From an uncultured Lachnospiraceae bacterium (GTDB lineage Bacteria; Bacillota; Clostridia; Lachnospirales; Lachnospiraceae), in the NCBI GenBank assembly GCA_946549035.1, contig CAMNQH010000004.1, forward strand, positions 1 through 64,000: a stretch of DNA of 64,000 nt, in the 5' to 3' direction. Under the pieces are notes generated by a model. The model was not told where the DNA came from. It saw only the letters and a list, made by a program, of their open reading frames with translations, and ran no database searches. Shown here in pieces: positions 7,711 through 16,251 of this stretch (its first letter is position 1; each line of letters begins with the position of its first letter). A program made the translations under genes and the position numbers.

Positions 7711-9087
7711 ATGAGAAAACGAAAGAGATTGAGTGGAATCCTGGCAGGTATCATATGTCTGTTCCCATTTAGCCATATACCTGTCTATGCAGAAGCTTAT
7801 TGGCCCAGCGGGCCGGAAGTAGAAGCAGAAGCTGCCGTTGTTATGGAAGCTTCCACCGGAACTGTACTTTATGAAAAAAATCCTCATGAACAGTTGTATC
7901 CGGCAAGCATAACAAAGATCTTGACTACACTTTTGGCAGTTGAAAATTGTAGCTTGGATGAGGAAGTTACATTTTCTTATGAGTCTGTGCACAATATTGA
8001 CCGAGAGAGTACTCATATTTCCCGGGATGTGGGAGAAATTATGACTATGGAACAATGTTTGTACGCAGTTATGTTGGGATCAGCCAATGAATGTGCCTAT
8101 GCCGTTGCTGAACATGTTGGAAAGGGCTATGAGAATTTTCTTGCCATGATGAATGATAGGGTTGCTCAATTGGGTTGTAAAGATACTCATTTTAATAATC
8201 CTCACGGCCTACCAGACGAGCAGCATTATACCAGTGCTTACGATATGGCTTTAATTTCCCAAGATGCTCTTAAAAATGATATTTTTCGGATGATTACAGG
8301 TACAAAACGGTATACCATTCCCAAAACAAATAAGCATCCCAATGAAGAAACGCCTCTGGTAAACCATCATAAGATGTTGACAAATTATCAAGGCGATACG
8401 GCATATCTTTATGAGGATTGTATTGGCGGTAAAACCGGTTATACAGATTTGGCAAGAAGGACTTTAGTAACCTTTGCAGAACGAGATGGCATGACACTAA
8501 TTTGTGTTGTCATGAAGGAAAACAGTAATGTAGATTATATTGATTCGGCTCAATTATTAGATTATTGCTTTGATAATTTTACCATGTGGAATATTTCGGA
8601 AAATGAGTCGCAATACAAAATAGCCGGTATTGCAAATACGGAGATATTTTCTGCAGCAAAGAGTTTTGTTGATATAGACAGAGAGAGCCAGATAGTTTTG
8701 CCAAAGACGGCAGTATTTGAAGATGCATCCTTTGAAATTATCGAAAATGAAAATGAAAGCGAAGTGGTGATACTACAGTATAAATATGGAGATCGTATCG
8801 TTGGAGGCGCAAAGATCGCAGCCACCAATGCCCAAGTAGAAATGTATGAGTTTCACAACAATATACCAGAAAAAAAGGCGAAAAGGGAGCCTTTGAAAAT
8901 AAATACAAAATATATTGTTGTAGGAGTTGCAGTTGTAATAGGTGTTGCTATATTTGGAATGGTAGCCTATTATATATTAAGTAATTTTTATATTATTCGT
9001 CATAAATTAAAATCAAAGCGAAAAGAGAAAAATAGGTTTAAAGTAATAAAATCAGGCAAGCACAGTAAATGGAAAATGAGATGGTAA
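7711..9087 (+). CDS. D-alanyl-D-alanine carboxypeptidase (DacF/PBP5-type), copy 1
   Basis: Low-molecular-weight penicillin-binding protein that trims the terminal D-Ala of peptidoglycan stem peptides. From ATG 7711 it has a signal peptide (about residues 1-29, ending VYAEA), the active-site motif SITK (Ser66-Lys69), SAN (124-126) and KTG (241-243). A C-terminal beta domain follows, then a membrane anchor near 408-430 and a basic tail. AAAGGAGA precedes ATG 7711, and a consensus promoter at 7649-7677 rules out the longer frame starting at 7579. It is clearly paralogous to the gene at 14489, with the same motifs, tail and length (458 and 456 residues). Confidence 0.92.
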   Translation: MRKRKRLSGILAGIICLFPFSHIPVYAEAYWPSGPEVEAEAAVVMEASTGTVLYEKNPHEQLYPASITKILTTLLAVENCSLDEEVTFSYESVHNIDRESTHISRDVGEIMTMEQCLYAVMLGSANECAYAVAEHVGKGYENFLAMMNDRVAQLGCKDTHFNNPHGLPDEQHYTSAYDMALISQDALKNDIFRMITGTKRYTIPKTNKHPNEETPLVNHHKMLTNYQGDTAYLYEDCIGGKTGYTDLARRTLVTFAERDGMTLICVVMKENSNVDYIDSAQLLDYCFDNFTMWNISENESQYKIAGIANTEIFSAAKSFVDIDRESQIVLPKTAVFEDASFEIIENENESEVVILQYKYGDRIVGGAKIAATNAQVEMYEFHNNIPEKKAKREPLKINTKYIVVGVAVVIGVAIFGMVAYYILSNFYIIRHKLKSKRKEKNRFKVIKSGKHSKWKMRW

Positions 9088-9114
9088 AGGTCCTGATACT
9101 TAGATATAAGATGC

Positions 9115-9197
9115 TTATGATGTCCTCTATTATATAAAAAGACATTTATTTGAAAAGTTGTAAGTCTTTTTATATAAAAAGGACATCATAATTTTTT
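9115..9197 (+). terminator. Long two-part hairpin terminator
   Basis: Outer arms TTATGATGTCCT (9115-9126) and AGGACATCATAA (9180-9191); inner arms TATATAAAAAGAC (9131-9143) and GTCTTTTTATATA (9164-9176); a T run follows. Its outer stem, bulge and inner stem plan resembles 2478-2580 and 10912-10974. Confidence 0.8.
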
Positions 9198-9272
9198 GAT
9201 AAATTAACAGCTATATAGAGAGGTTCGTAATTCTGATTCTCCTATTGGATAATTTGGACAATATATGAATGA

Positions 9273-9302
9273 TTGTATCTACTATACGCCAAAAAGATAC
9301 AA
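9273..9302. promoter_or_regulatory. Inverted repeat upstream of the AbiE-like operon, candidate operator
   Basis: TTGTATC (9273-9279) and GATACAA (9296-9302) are separated by 16 bases and end 19 bases before the -35 element. AbiEi antitoxins of known AbiE systems autorepress by binding inverted repeats upstream of their promoter, so this is a reasonable candidate site. Confidence 0.45.
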
Positions 9303-9321
9303 AAAGCAAGAAAGGATTCTG

Positions 9322-9350
9322 TTGACAGTGAGAAAAAGTTGAAATATAAT
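9322..9350 (+). promoter_or_regulatory. Consensus promoter of the AbiE-like operon
   Basis: TTGACA (9322-9327), exactly 17 bases, TATAAT (9345-9350): a perfect sigma-A promoter, as expected for a strongly autorepressed antitoxin operon. Confidence 0.85.
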
Positions 9351-9385
9351 TAATAACCACATGAATTCTATTGGAGCGGAAAAAT

Positions 9386-10006
9386 ATGTCAAAAAAAGAA
9401 GAAAAAAAGAAATTTTTGATAAGAAAAGTGAAAGAGCTGGTAGAAAGTAATCATGGATTAGTAAAAACCTCTCAACTATATGAAATGAATATTGATTATC
9501 GCAGAATTCAAAACTTAATAGAAGAAGGAATATTAGAGCGGGTAAAAAACGGCTATTATAGTATTGCATTTCAAGAAAAAGATGAAGAATCTATGGTCGT
9601 CCGGTTGTTTGGGGACGGAGTACTTTGTTTGGAGAGCGCGCTGTATTATTATCATTATATTCAGGTAAAGCCTTCTTATTGGCATATTGCAGTAGATAAA
9701 AATACTTCAAAGTCCAGGTTTAAAATGGATTATCCTTTGGTAAAGCCATATTATACGGAACCTGATATGTTGAAACTGGGAGCAAAGAAACTTCAGCTAA
9801 GGGATGGTATAATTGGAATTTATGATAAAGAACGGATGATATGTGATTGCTTAAAATTTGAAGAAAAATTGGGGCGTGAAGTAATACAGGAAGCATTGAG
9901 AAGTTACTTAAAAGAACCTGTAAAAGATATTCAAAAATTAATGGAGTATGCCAGAGCTAGAAGAGTTGTTCAAAAAGTGCAGAATAGAATTGGAGTGTGG
10001 CTGTAA
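9386..10006 (+). CDS. AbiEi-like antitoxin (type IV toxin-antitoxin)
   Basis: The 206-residue product resembles AbiEi antitoxins. It has an N-terminal winged-helix segment (about residues 12-55, with SNHGLVKTSQLYEMNIDYRR and LIEEGILERVKNGYYS), followed by the DUF4095/AbiEi-type body with LESALYYYHYIQ and IYDKERMICDCLKF. Known AbiEi proteins repress their operon and neutralise the AbiEii nucleotidyltransferase. ATG 9386 is chosen: GGAG at 9373-9376 is well placed, while the longer frame starts on a TTG that overlaps it. The stop TAA overlaps the next start (TAATG), so the two genes are translationally coupled. Confidence 0.8.
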   Translation: MSKKEEKKKFLIRKVKELVESNHGLVKTSQLYEMNIDYRRIQNLIEEGILERVKNGYYSIAFQEKDEESMVVRLFGDGVLCLESALYYYHYIQVKPSYWHIAVDKNTSKSRFKMDYPLVKPYYTEPDMLKLGAKKLQLRDGIIGIYDKERMICDCLKFEEKLGREVIQEALRSYLKEPVKDIQKLMEYARARRVVQKVQNRIGVWL

Positions 10007-10884
10007 TGGAAAGGCATATAAGGAAAAATATAAATTTTCCAACGATTGGAGAGATTCGAGAAAAAGGAAATGAGCTGGGATTTTCATATGTGCAGTCTCT
10101 TTCGCTATTTTTATATGAAACTATTTTATATTGGGTAAGTAAATCAGATTTGAGAGAGGAATTATGGTTGAAGCCTTCGGACCTTCAGATTATAGAAAGG
10201 CACTCGGGCGTTTGTAATGAGATTATTTTTTATCGGGAAAATGTTTCTTATCAGGAATTGCATGAGTCTTTGATTAAATTATTTCAAGGAAGGGAAACAC
10301 AGCAGTTTAAGTTAGAATGGGATGCTCTTCTTTATGACAAAAAGATTGAGATTGTATTGGATACAAAATTGGAACAAGTGGCAATTCCTTTTAAGATGAT
10401 TATTTGCCCTATCTTAGAGAAAGACCGATTTCCCAAGGAGGAGAACTATCAATTTCTTCTTCTGGAAGAGAAACAAATTACATATAATGCGTATCCCATG
10501 GAACAACAATTAACAGAATGCTTTTATGAGATTTTGGACAAGTTAGAGCTGATCAATGATGGTAAAGTTTATGACACTGTGTATTGGATCTTAAAAAATT
10601 ATCCTGTGGAAGGTAGGAGAATGTATCTTCATTTTACAGATTATCTGAGAAAAAATGAATTGGCTTCTGCGGAAAAACGTTGGGATACAGTATTAGGTTA
10701 TATAGATTATACTTATATGAAAAAAAAATGGGATAAGTATCGCAGAATATACGAAAAAGAAATCTCATGGGAGGAGTGTATAAAACTTATGAACGAATTT
10801 TTTTCTCCTATTTGGAGAGCCTATTTGGAAGACCATATTTTTCTGGGAGATTGGATGCCAAGTCTTGGACGATACTTGGATTAA
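10006..10884 (+). CDS. Divergent AbiEii-like protein lacking the nucleotidyltransferase signature
   Basis: Position and layout point to the AbiEii/AbiGii toxin fold. The region ITYNAYPMEQQLTECFYEIL with DKLELINDGKVYDTVYWILK (about residues 165-200) mirrors the family segment with EILAEKL and RDxxD. However, where the family has KGGT...SEDLDF, this protein has LKPSDLQIIE then HSGVCNEIIF (about 55-80), so the GGT loop and catalytic acids are gone. The product is 292 residues and the reading frame is clean. Start ATG 10006 overlaps the antitoxin stop and uses GGAG at 9992-9995. It may be a pseudo-enzyme toxin, a toxin of a different mechanism, or a partner retained for another role. Confidence 0.6.
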   Translation: MERHIRKNINFPTIGEIREKGNELGFSYVQSLSLFLYETILYWVSKSDLREELWLKPSDLQIIERHSGVCNEIIFYRENVSYQELHESLIKLFQGRETQQFKLEWDALLYDKKIEIVLDTKLEQVAIPFKMIICPILEKDRFPKEENYQFLLLEEKQITYNAYPMEQQLTECFYEILDKLELINDGKVYDTVYWILKNYPVEGRRMYLHFTDYLRKNELASAEKRWDTVLGYIDYTYMKKKWDKYRRIYEKEISWEECIKLMNEFFSPIWRAYLEDHIFLGDWMPSLGRYLD

Positions 10885-10911
10885 CGTAAGTAAATGTAAG
10901 GTTATAAAAAA

Positions 10912-10974
10912 AAGAGGCTGTTAAAAACAAAGATTTTCATTTTCTGGAAAAAAGAATCTTTGTAACAGCCTCTT
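10912..10974. terminator. Long bidirectional hairpin terminator
   Basis: AAGAGGCTGTTA (10912-10923) pairs with TAACAGCCTCTT (10963-10974), and CAAAGATT (10928-10935) with AATCTTTG (10955-10962). It lies between the forward AbiE-like operon and the reverse flavoprotein gene and serves both. Confidence 0.8.
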
Positions 10975-10979
10975 AATCT

Positions 10980-11933
10980 TTATACGGCAGGGAATTTCAA
11001 TTCGCGGTATTTGCCATATTTCTTCTGTACTTCCTCCATATTTTGGAAGAAATGGATTCTGGTTTCAATAATTTCATCTAAATGCAAATCCCGGCATTTA
11101 TCTATATTACGATCGCGGCATAAGCCGTTTTCAGCTAATACAAATTTTACTTTGCCGTTTGCATCTTTTACTAAGTCTCCGCCAGCACCGCAAACAGCAC
11201 ATTCAAAGGGGAATTGAATACCGTCCCAATGTACGTCTCCCTTGAAAATCAAACCGCCGTGGCAGTTGGGGCAAAGTCCCATATCCGGGTCTCCCAGCCA
11301 TGTTCTTTCCTCATAAGGAGTCTGGATGGCCTTGATGATATTGTTACCCATCTCATGGGCGCGTTTCAGATGGTCTTCCCGTAATAATACATTTCCGGGG
11401 CGTCCTACCCGAGTGGTCATATATTGGTCAACAACCTTGATAGATTGCGTGAACATGGAAGCAGCCATAGTCTCCAGGGTAAGTCCTTGCCAGTCATGAC
11501 AGGAGCCTCCTACGGCAATTAAGCCGGCTACGCAATGTTTATCTTCTTTCAATGCACCGATTTTTAATAAGAATGCTTGTTCATATGCTAAAAATCTTTG
11601 AGCAAATCTTGTATAGACAGAGCTTGGCATCAAGTCATAGGTGGGGCATCCGATAATTATACCATCTTGCTGCTGCATAGCTGTGATTAGCTTATCAACA
11701 TCATCTTTTTCTTTTAAAACGCAGCCTCTGTATTCGCCTTTTCCCTGAGCCACTTCACCCATGTTCATGGTACAGCCTTCACAGCCAGTACAGGGAAGAA
11801 TATTATAATCAAACAAGTTGATTAAGGTACATTCTGCGCCTGCCTCCTGACATGCCAATAAAGCTTCTTTTACCATAATTTCGCTGTTGCCATTGTGCCT
11901 TCCGGCTACAATACCCATTACCTTCATGTTCAA
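10980..11933 (-). CDS. NAD(P)H-dependent iron-sulfur flavoprotein-type oxidoreductase
   Basis: An N-terminal flavodoxin-like FMN domain (about residues 1-200; VMGIVAGRHNGNSE for phosphate binding) carries a compact cysteine cluster CTGCEGC near 49-55 plus a following Cys, like the [4Fe-4S] site of archaeal and clostridial Isf proteins. The C-terminal part has two CxxC pairs (CPNCHGG and CAVCGAGG, about 230-265), which look like a zinc ribbon not present in simple Isf. Likely a cytoplasmic electron-transfer or reductase protein; the substrate is unknown. The gene is divergent from a LysR regulator, which probably controls it. Confidence 0.75.
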   Translation of the reverse strand: MNMKVMGIVAGRHNGNSEIMVKEALLACQEAGAECTLINLFDYNILPCTGCEGCTMNMGEVAQGKGEYRGCVLKEKDDVDKLITAMQQQDGIIIGCPTYDLMPSSVYTRFAQRFLAYEQAFLLKIGALKEDKHCVAGLIAVGGSCHDWQGLTLETMAASMFTQSIKVVDQYMTTRVGRPGNVLLREDHLKRAHEMGNNIIKAIQTPYEERTWLGDPDMGLCPNCHGGLIFKGDVHWDGIQFPFECAVCGAGGDLVKDANGKVKFVLAENGLCRDRNIDKCRDLHLDEIIETRIHFFQNMEEVQKKYGKYRELKFPAV

Positions 11934-12148
11934 ATCCTCCTTTGATATGTAAAAAGAATCTAATTTGATTATTTATAGAATATCATCAGATTGCACAAAT
12001 TTCAATTAAAATAGAGAAAAAAATAGTTATATTTATGCAATTTTCTTATATACATATGCCTTTTTGTAATGATATAATTGTAATATAGTTATGTTGAATT
12101 ACTTCATTCTAAAGGAAATAAGTACATGAATGGACAAAGGAGAGAAAA

Positions 12149-13033
12149 ATGACCTTTCAACAAATCAAATATTTTATTACAGTCGCAGAATGTTTGAGTT
12201 TTACAGAAGCGGCGAAATGCCTTTTTATTACCCAGCCGGCATTAAGCAGACAAATCAGTACGATAGAAGAAGAGTTGAATATGAAGTTATTTGTCCGCAG
12301 TAAAAAAGCGTTAAAACTGACTCCCGGCGGTGTAATTTTATATAATAAACTGCCTCAAATATTACGTGATTATAATGATATTGTGGATGAGGCCAGAGAT
12401 GCAAATAACGGATTTGAAGGTGCGTTACATTTGGGATTTTTAGATATTTATGATATTCAAACATTGATTCCTCCCGTTTTAAAGACATTTCAAAAGGAAT
12501 ATCCATTGATACAAGTTTTTATGGCCCGCTATTCTTTGGGAAAACTTCCGGTACTTCTCCAGGAAGGCCAGCTTGATTTGATTTTAACCTACGGATTTTC
12601 TCTGTTTGATCAGCCGGAACTATTGGTCGAAAATATTCAGAAATTTGAATCTTGTATTATGATGCCGAAAGACCATCCTTTGGCCGAGAAGGAGGACTTG
12701 GAATTATCCGATTTGAAGGATGAGATTTTTGTCACCTTGGGAGCAAAAGAGAGTGAGGAGGGTTATAATTATATTATGAGTTTATTCCACCGATACGGCA
12801 TCCGTCCTAAATTGCGTTTGGTTGATTCTATGGCCAATGTCCAGCTTTGGGTGGAAGCTGGAGGATGTGTGGCAATTGCGTCAGATCGTACAATAGGAAA
12901 GGAGAACAGCCATATTGTTTTTCGCCCAATTCCAAATCTTGGAAAGCATGATACGGTGCTAAGTTGGAAGAAGAATAATTATAATCCTGCAATTTCTTTG
13001 TTTATGGAATTATTTCGTAAGATTATTTTATAA
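12149..13033 (+). CDS. LysR-family transcriptional regulator
   Basis: Full-length LTTR of 294 residues. The N-terminal winged HTH (about 1-60) contains LSFTEAAKCLFITQPALSRQ, and the periplasmic-binding-like effector domain spans about 88-290. An AAAGGAGAG site precedes ATG 12149. It is divergent from the iron-sulfur flavoprotein gene across a 215-base AT-rich gap. In this arrangement LysR proteins usually activate the divergent gene and repress themselves; the effector cannot be read from the sequence. Confidence 0.93.
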   Translation: MTFQQIKYFITVAECLSFTEAAKCLFITQPALSRQISTIEEELNMKLFVRSKKALKLTPGGVILYNKLPQILRDYNDIVDEARDANNGFEGALHLGFLDIYDIQTLIPPVLKTFQKEYPLIQVFMARYSLGKLPVLLQEGQLDLILTYGFSLFDQPELLVENIQKFESCIMMPKDHPLAEKEDLELSDLKDEIFVTLGAKESEEGYNYIMSLFHRYGIRPKLRLVDSMANVQLWVEAGGCVAIASDRTIGKENSHIVFRPIPNLGKHDTVLSWKKNNYNPAISLFMELFRKIIL

Positions 13034-13058
13034 AGGAAGCTGTTTATCATATTCTATT

Positions 13059-13592
13059 CTAAGGTGTAATAACGGCTTTGGCCAGTATAATGCTTGCAAT
13101 GGTTCCGGCTAATGTAGCCAACAGAGCTCCAGACAATGTATAGCGGCTTTTTCTAACATGGGCGGCCATAAAGTATACGCTCATAGTATAAAAAATGGTT
13201 TCTGTACTGCTCATCATAATAGAAGCCATGGTTCCTAGTAAAGAGTCCGGACCAAATTCTTTATAGAGGTCGATGAGCAGTCCCGTAGCAGCGGAGGATG
13301 AAAACATTTTTACAATTGTGACAGGGACTAATTCAGAAGGGAAATGAAGTAGTTCCATCAAATTTCCAGTTAGTGTGGAAAAGAAATCAAGAAATCCGGA
13401 AGCCCGTAATACCCCCACTGCTACCATAAGGCCGATGAGTGTAGGCATTATATTTATAACGGTTTTAAAACCGTCGCCGGCTCCTTTGATGAAATCATCG
13501 TAGATATTTTGTTTTTTATTCAACCCTAAGGCTATTATGTAGAAGATTAAGAGTGGGATTAGAGCATCGGAAAGGTAAATGAGGAATTTCAT
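13059..13592 (-). CDS. spmB: Spore maturation protein B
   Basis: A 177-residue polytopic membrane protein of the SpmB family with nucleoside-recognition (Gate) domain features. Characteristic stretches are INIMPTLIGLMVAVGVLRAS, KMFSSSAATGLL and MMSSTETIFYTMSVYF. With SpmA it is needed for proper spore-core dehydration in Bacillus; the transported species is unknown. AGGAG precedes the ATG at 13592. It follows spmA on the same strand after a 136-base gap that holds a short hairpin (around 13703-13725), so it may also have its own promoter. Confidence 0.93.
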   Translation of the reverse strand: MKFLIYLSDALIPLLIFYIIALGLNKKQNIYDDFIKGAGDGFKTVINIMPTLIGLMVAVGVLRASGFLDFFSTLTGNLMELLHFPSELVPVTIVKMFSSSAATGLLIDLYKEFGPDSLLGTMASIMMSSTETIFYTMSVYFMAAHVRKSRYTLSGALLATLAGTIASIILAKAVITP

Positions 13593-13728
13593 TTCTGAAT
13601 ATCTCCTGGTTTTAGATGCCGTTTTTATAATATATGGAAATTTGCTTGTCAGGTATGACAGTTATATTTTCATTAGAGACAAAACCATATAGTTTGATGA
13701 TCTTTAACTATTTTAATAGTCATTGATA

Positions 13729-14343
13729 TTATTTCCGCTTCCCATCCATCACCTTACAATATACCACCGCCACCAACGTACTCACCGCCGTCGCAGCAAT
13801 CGCCGGCCCAACGATCGCCGCAGGATTCACACTCCCATATTGACTCCGATACGCAATGATATTCACCGGGATCAACTGCAGGGACGAGATATTAATAATC
13901 AAAAATGTGCACATTTCATTACTGGCGATACCCATCTGTCTCACCGGTCCAGGCAACGATCCTTTTCTTCTGTCTTCTTCCAGCTTTTCTAATTCCTCCA
14001 TGGCTTTCAATCCCGCAGGCGTAGCCGCCCAGCCCAGGCCGAAAATATTGGCAATCATATTAGTTGCTATGTATTCATTAGCTGCATGTTCTGGAGGGAG
14101 GTTTGGGAACAGGAAGCGTAAGAAGGGTTTTAATTTTCTTGTGGCAGCTGAAATCAGTCCTGCATGCTCTGCAATTCGCATGAGCCCAACCCAGAAAGCC
14201 ATAACTCCTGTCATGGTAATACAAAGCGTAACCGCTTCTTTTGCAGAATCCAATGCGGCGTCTGTAATTGCAGGTAAATTACCTGTAATTGCTGCATAGA
14301 TTACGCCGATCAGCAACATAAATCCCCACAAATAATTCAGCAT
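13729..14343 (-). CDS. spmA: Spore maturation protein A
   Basis: SpmA family, 204 residues, several transmembrane helices. The opening MLNYLWGFMLLIGVIYAAITG and the segments NIFGLGWAATPAGLKAMEEL and GIASNEMCTFLIINISSLQL are typical. GGAG stands five bases before ATG 14343. It pairs with spmB downstream. A D,D-carboxypeptidase gene lies divergently next door, matching the dacB-spmA-spmB association of Bacillus although here the carboxypeptidase is on the other strand. The last 100 bases are visibly richer in GC than the surroundings. Confidence 0.93.
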   Translation of the reverse strand: MLNYLWGFMLLIGVIYAAITGNLPAITDAALDSAKEAVTLCITMTGVMAFWVGLMRIAEHAGLISAATRKLKPFLRFLFPNLPPEHAANEYIATNMIANIFGLGWAATPAGLKAMEELEKLEEDRRKGSLPGPVRQMGIASNEMCTFLIINISSLQLIPVNIIAYRSQYGSVNPAAIVGPAIAATAVSTLVAVVYCKVMDGKRK

Positions 14344-14409
14344 AATCGCTCCAAAAAAACATTGTTATTGTATTCTATGCATAACGGGAGATAATAGTGA
14401 TGGATTTTA

Positions 14410-14438
14410 TTGAAATAAAGGAAACGATATGCTACACT
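14410..14438 (+). promoter_or_regulatory. Promoter of the second D,D-carboxypeptidase gene
   Basis: TTGAAA (14410-14415), 17 bases, TACACT (14433-14438): a fair sigma-A promoter, so this copy need not be sporulation-specific. Confidence 0.6.
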
Positions 14439-14488
14439 GGATAAGGTATGTTTAAAATTGGCTATGGAATAGAGGAAAAAATAGAGAA

Positions 14489-15859
14489 ATGAAAATAAAG
14501 AAAAAAATATGCATTTGGATGACAGCTTGTTGTACATTTTTTATGAGTACATTAAATCTACAGGCTGCAGGCAGTTGGCCGGAGGGACCTGCTATTCAGG
14601 GAGAATATGCAATTGTAATGGAGCTTGATACCGGTACGATTTTATACGAAAAAAATGCTCATACTAAATTATATCCGGCTAGTACAACCAAGATTTTAAC
14701 TGCGCTGTTAGCTCTTGAGAACAGTAAAATGGAAGAAAAGGTTACTTTTTCCTACGACAGCGTCCATAAGACGGAAGGCTCTGGGATTTGGCGCGATGTG
14801 GATGAGGTTATGACGATGGAACAATGCATGTATGCATTGATGCTGAATTCAGCAAACGAATGCGCTTATGCCATTGCAGAGCATGTGGGAGGAAGTTTTG
14901 ATGAATTTGTAAAAATGATGAATGACAGGGCGAAGGCCTTGGGATGTGAAAATACTCATTTTAGCAATCCCCATGGATTGACAGACGAAGAACATTATAC
15001 AAGCTGTTATGATTTGGCGCTGATTTCCAGGGAAGCTTTAGGAAACGATATGTTTCGTCAAATTACAGCTACGAAACGCTATGAGATTCCGCCCACCAAT
15101 AAGCATCCTGATGAAATCACATATTTAAAAAATCATCAAAAAATGTTATTCCAGGATGAAGAATATTATTATGAATATTGTGTGGGAGGAAAGACAGGCT
15201 ATACGGAGGCAGCGGCTCATACCCTTGTAACCTTTGCAGAGAAAGATGGAATGACGCTGATTTGCGTAGTAATGAAAGAGGAAATACCCAATCATTTTGA
15301 AGATTCCATTGCATTATTAGATTATTGTTTTGATCATTTTCGTACGTATACGATAGAAGATCAACTGGGAGATGATTTAGAACAAAAACTTCCGAAAAGT
15401 GATTTTTTGTCAGGGGAATCCTTTGTAGATATTGAAAAAGGAGGTGCAGTTGTACTTCCGGCAGAAGCTGATTTTTCTGATGTGGAGAAAAAAATAGTAA
15501 CAGGTAAGACAGATCAGGATACAGTAGGTACTTTAGAATATAGGTATGGAGAACATATAGTCGGTACGGTGGATATTAAACGGACAGACGCTGAAATCAA
15601 GAAATTTCCTTTTGGAAAACATCAACTTGAGGCTGAGACAGATCAACAGAAGCCGAAAAAAGTAGTTCGCTTAAATGTGCTTACCATTGTTTTAATCATT
15701 GCAGGTGTTTTGCTTTTAGGAGCAGCTATATTTGGCATTTACAAATTTGGGGATAATTTCTATTTTATACGCTATAAATTTAGATCCCGCAGAGGCCATA
15801 ATGTCAGGGATGGGATTTTGAAACAAAAAAGATGGAAGAGAAGGCGAAAAGATTCATGA
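14489..15859 (+). CDS. D-alanyl-D-alanine carboxypeptidase (DacF/PBP5-type), copy 2
   Basis: Same architecture as the gene at 7711: signal peptide (about 1-27), STTK (Ser65-Lys68), SAN (121-123), KTG (235-237), beta-rich C-terminal domain, C-terminal transmembrane anchor (about 392-415) and basic tail. The two copies share long stretches in the catalytic domain and diverge in the C-terminal third. AGAGG lies about 12 bases before the ATG. It stands divergent to spmA and overlaps acyP by ATGA. The association with spmAB suggests a role in spore cortex or forespore peptidoglycan, but this is inferred from Bacillus. Confidence 0.92.
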   Translation: MKIKKKICIWMTACCTFFMSTLNLQAAGSWPEGPAIQGEYAIVMELDTGTILYEKNAHTKLYPASTTKILTALLALENSKMEEKVTFSYDSVHKTEGSGIWRDVDEVMTMEQCMYALMLNSANECAYAIAEHVGGSFDEFVKMMNDRAKALGCENTHFSNPHGLTDEEHYTSCYDLALISREALGNDMFRQITATKRYEIPPTNKHPDEITYLKNHQKMLFQDEEYYYEYCVGGKTGYTEAAAHTLVTFAEKDGMTLICVVMKEEIPNHFEDSIALLDYCFDHFRTYTIEDQLGDDLEQKLPKSDFLSGESFVDIEKGGAVVLPAEADFSDVEKKIVTGKTDQDTVGTLEYRYGEHIVGTVDIKRTDAEIKKFPFGKHQLEAETDQQKPKKVVRLNVLTIVLIIAGVLLLGAAIFGIYKFGDNFYFIRYKFRSRRGHNVRDGILKQKRWKRRRKDS

Positions 15860-16128
15860 GTAAGATCCGTCAGCATATGAAGATTTCCGGACGTGTACAA
15901 GGAGTAGGATTCCGATATCGGGCAAAATATGTAGCCAGTTCCATGGGTTTAACAGGTTGGGTAAAAAATGAATGGGACAAAACTGTGGAAATGGAAGTTC
16001 AGGGAACCATAGACCAACTGAATCATATGCTTACATTGATAAACCAAGGCGCCTATATTCAAATAGACAACGTGGAACGAAAAGAAATTCCTTGTGTGGA
16101 AGATGAGAAAGGTTTTCATGTCAGGTGA
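15856..16128 (+). CDS. acyP: Acylphosphatase
   Basis: Small enzyme (90 residues) that hydrolyses acyl phosphates. The family signature GRVQGVGFRYR holds the catalytic Arg, and GWVKN the catalytic Asn. The frame is open to 15832, but the ATG at 15856 overlapping the carboxypeptidase stop as ATGA gives the canonical N-terminus and translational coupling. It ends before a strong hairpin. Confidence 0.92.
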   Translation: MSKIRQHMKISGRVQGVGFRYRAKYVASSMGLTGWVKNEWDKTVEMEVQGTIDQLNHMLTLINQGAYIQIDNVERKEIPCVEDEKGFHVR

Positions 16129-16161
16129 ATCAAGGATAAGAAAATTATCGTGCGGTTATAT

Positions 16162-16203
16162 ATATGGGGATGTCAGGTGATGATCTACCAGACATCCCCA
16201 TAT
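16162..16203. terminator. Hairpin between acyP and tyrS
   Basis: Perfect 13-base arms ATATGGGGATGTC (16162-16174) and GACATCCCCATAT (16191-16203). It lacks a strong T run but lies between convergent genes. Confidence 0.7.
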
Positions 16204-16251
16204 TAGCTCTGAGGTTTTATAAACGAAATTATTTTTAAAAATAATATATGC

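Noticed and set aside
13723..14299. Forward frames opposite spmA
   Set aside because: Arg/His-rich or membrane-like shadow translations of a clear spmA gene; no ribosome sites.
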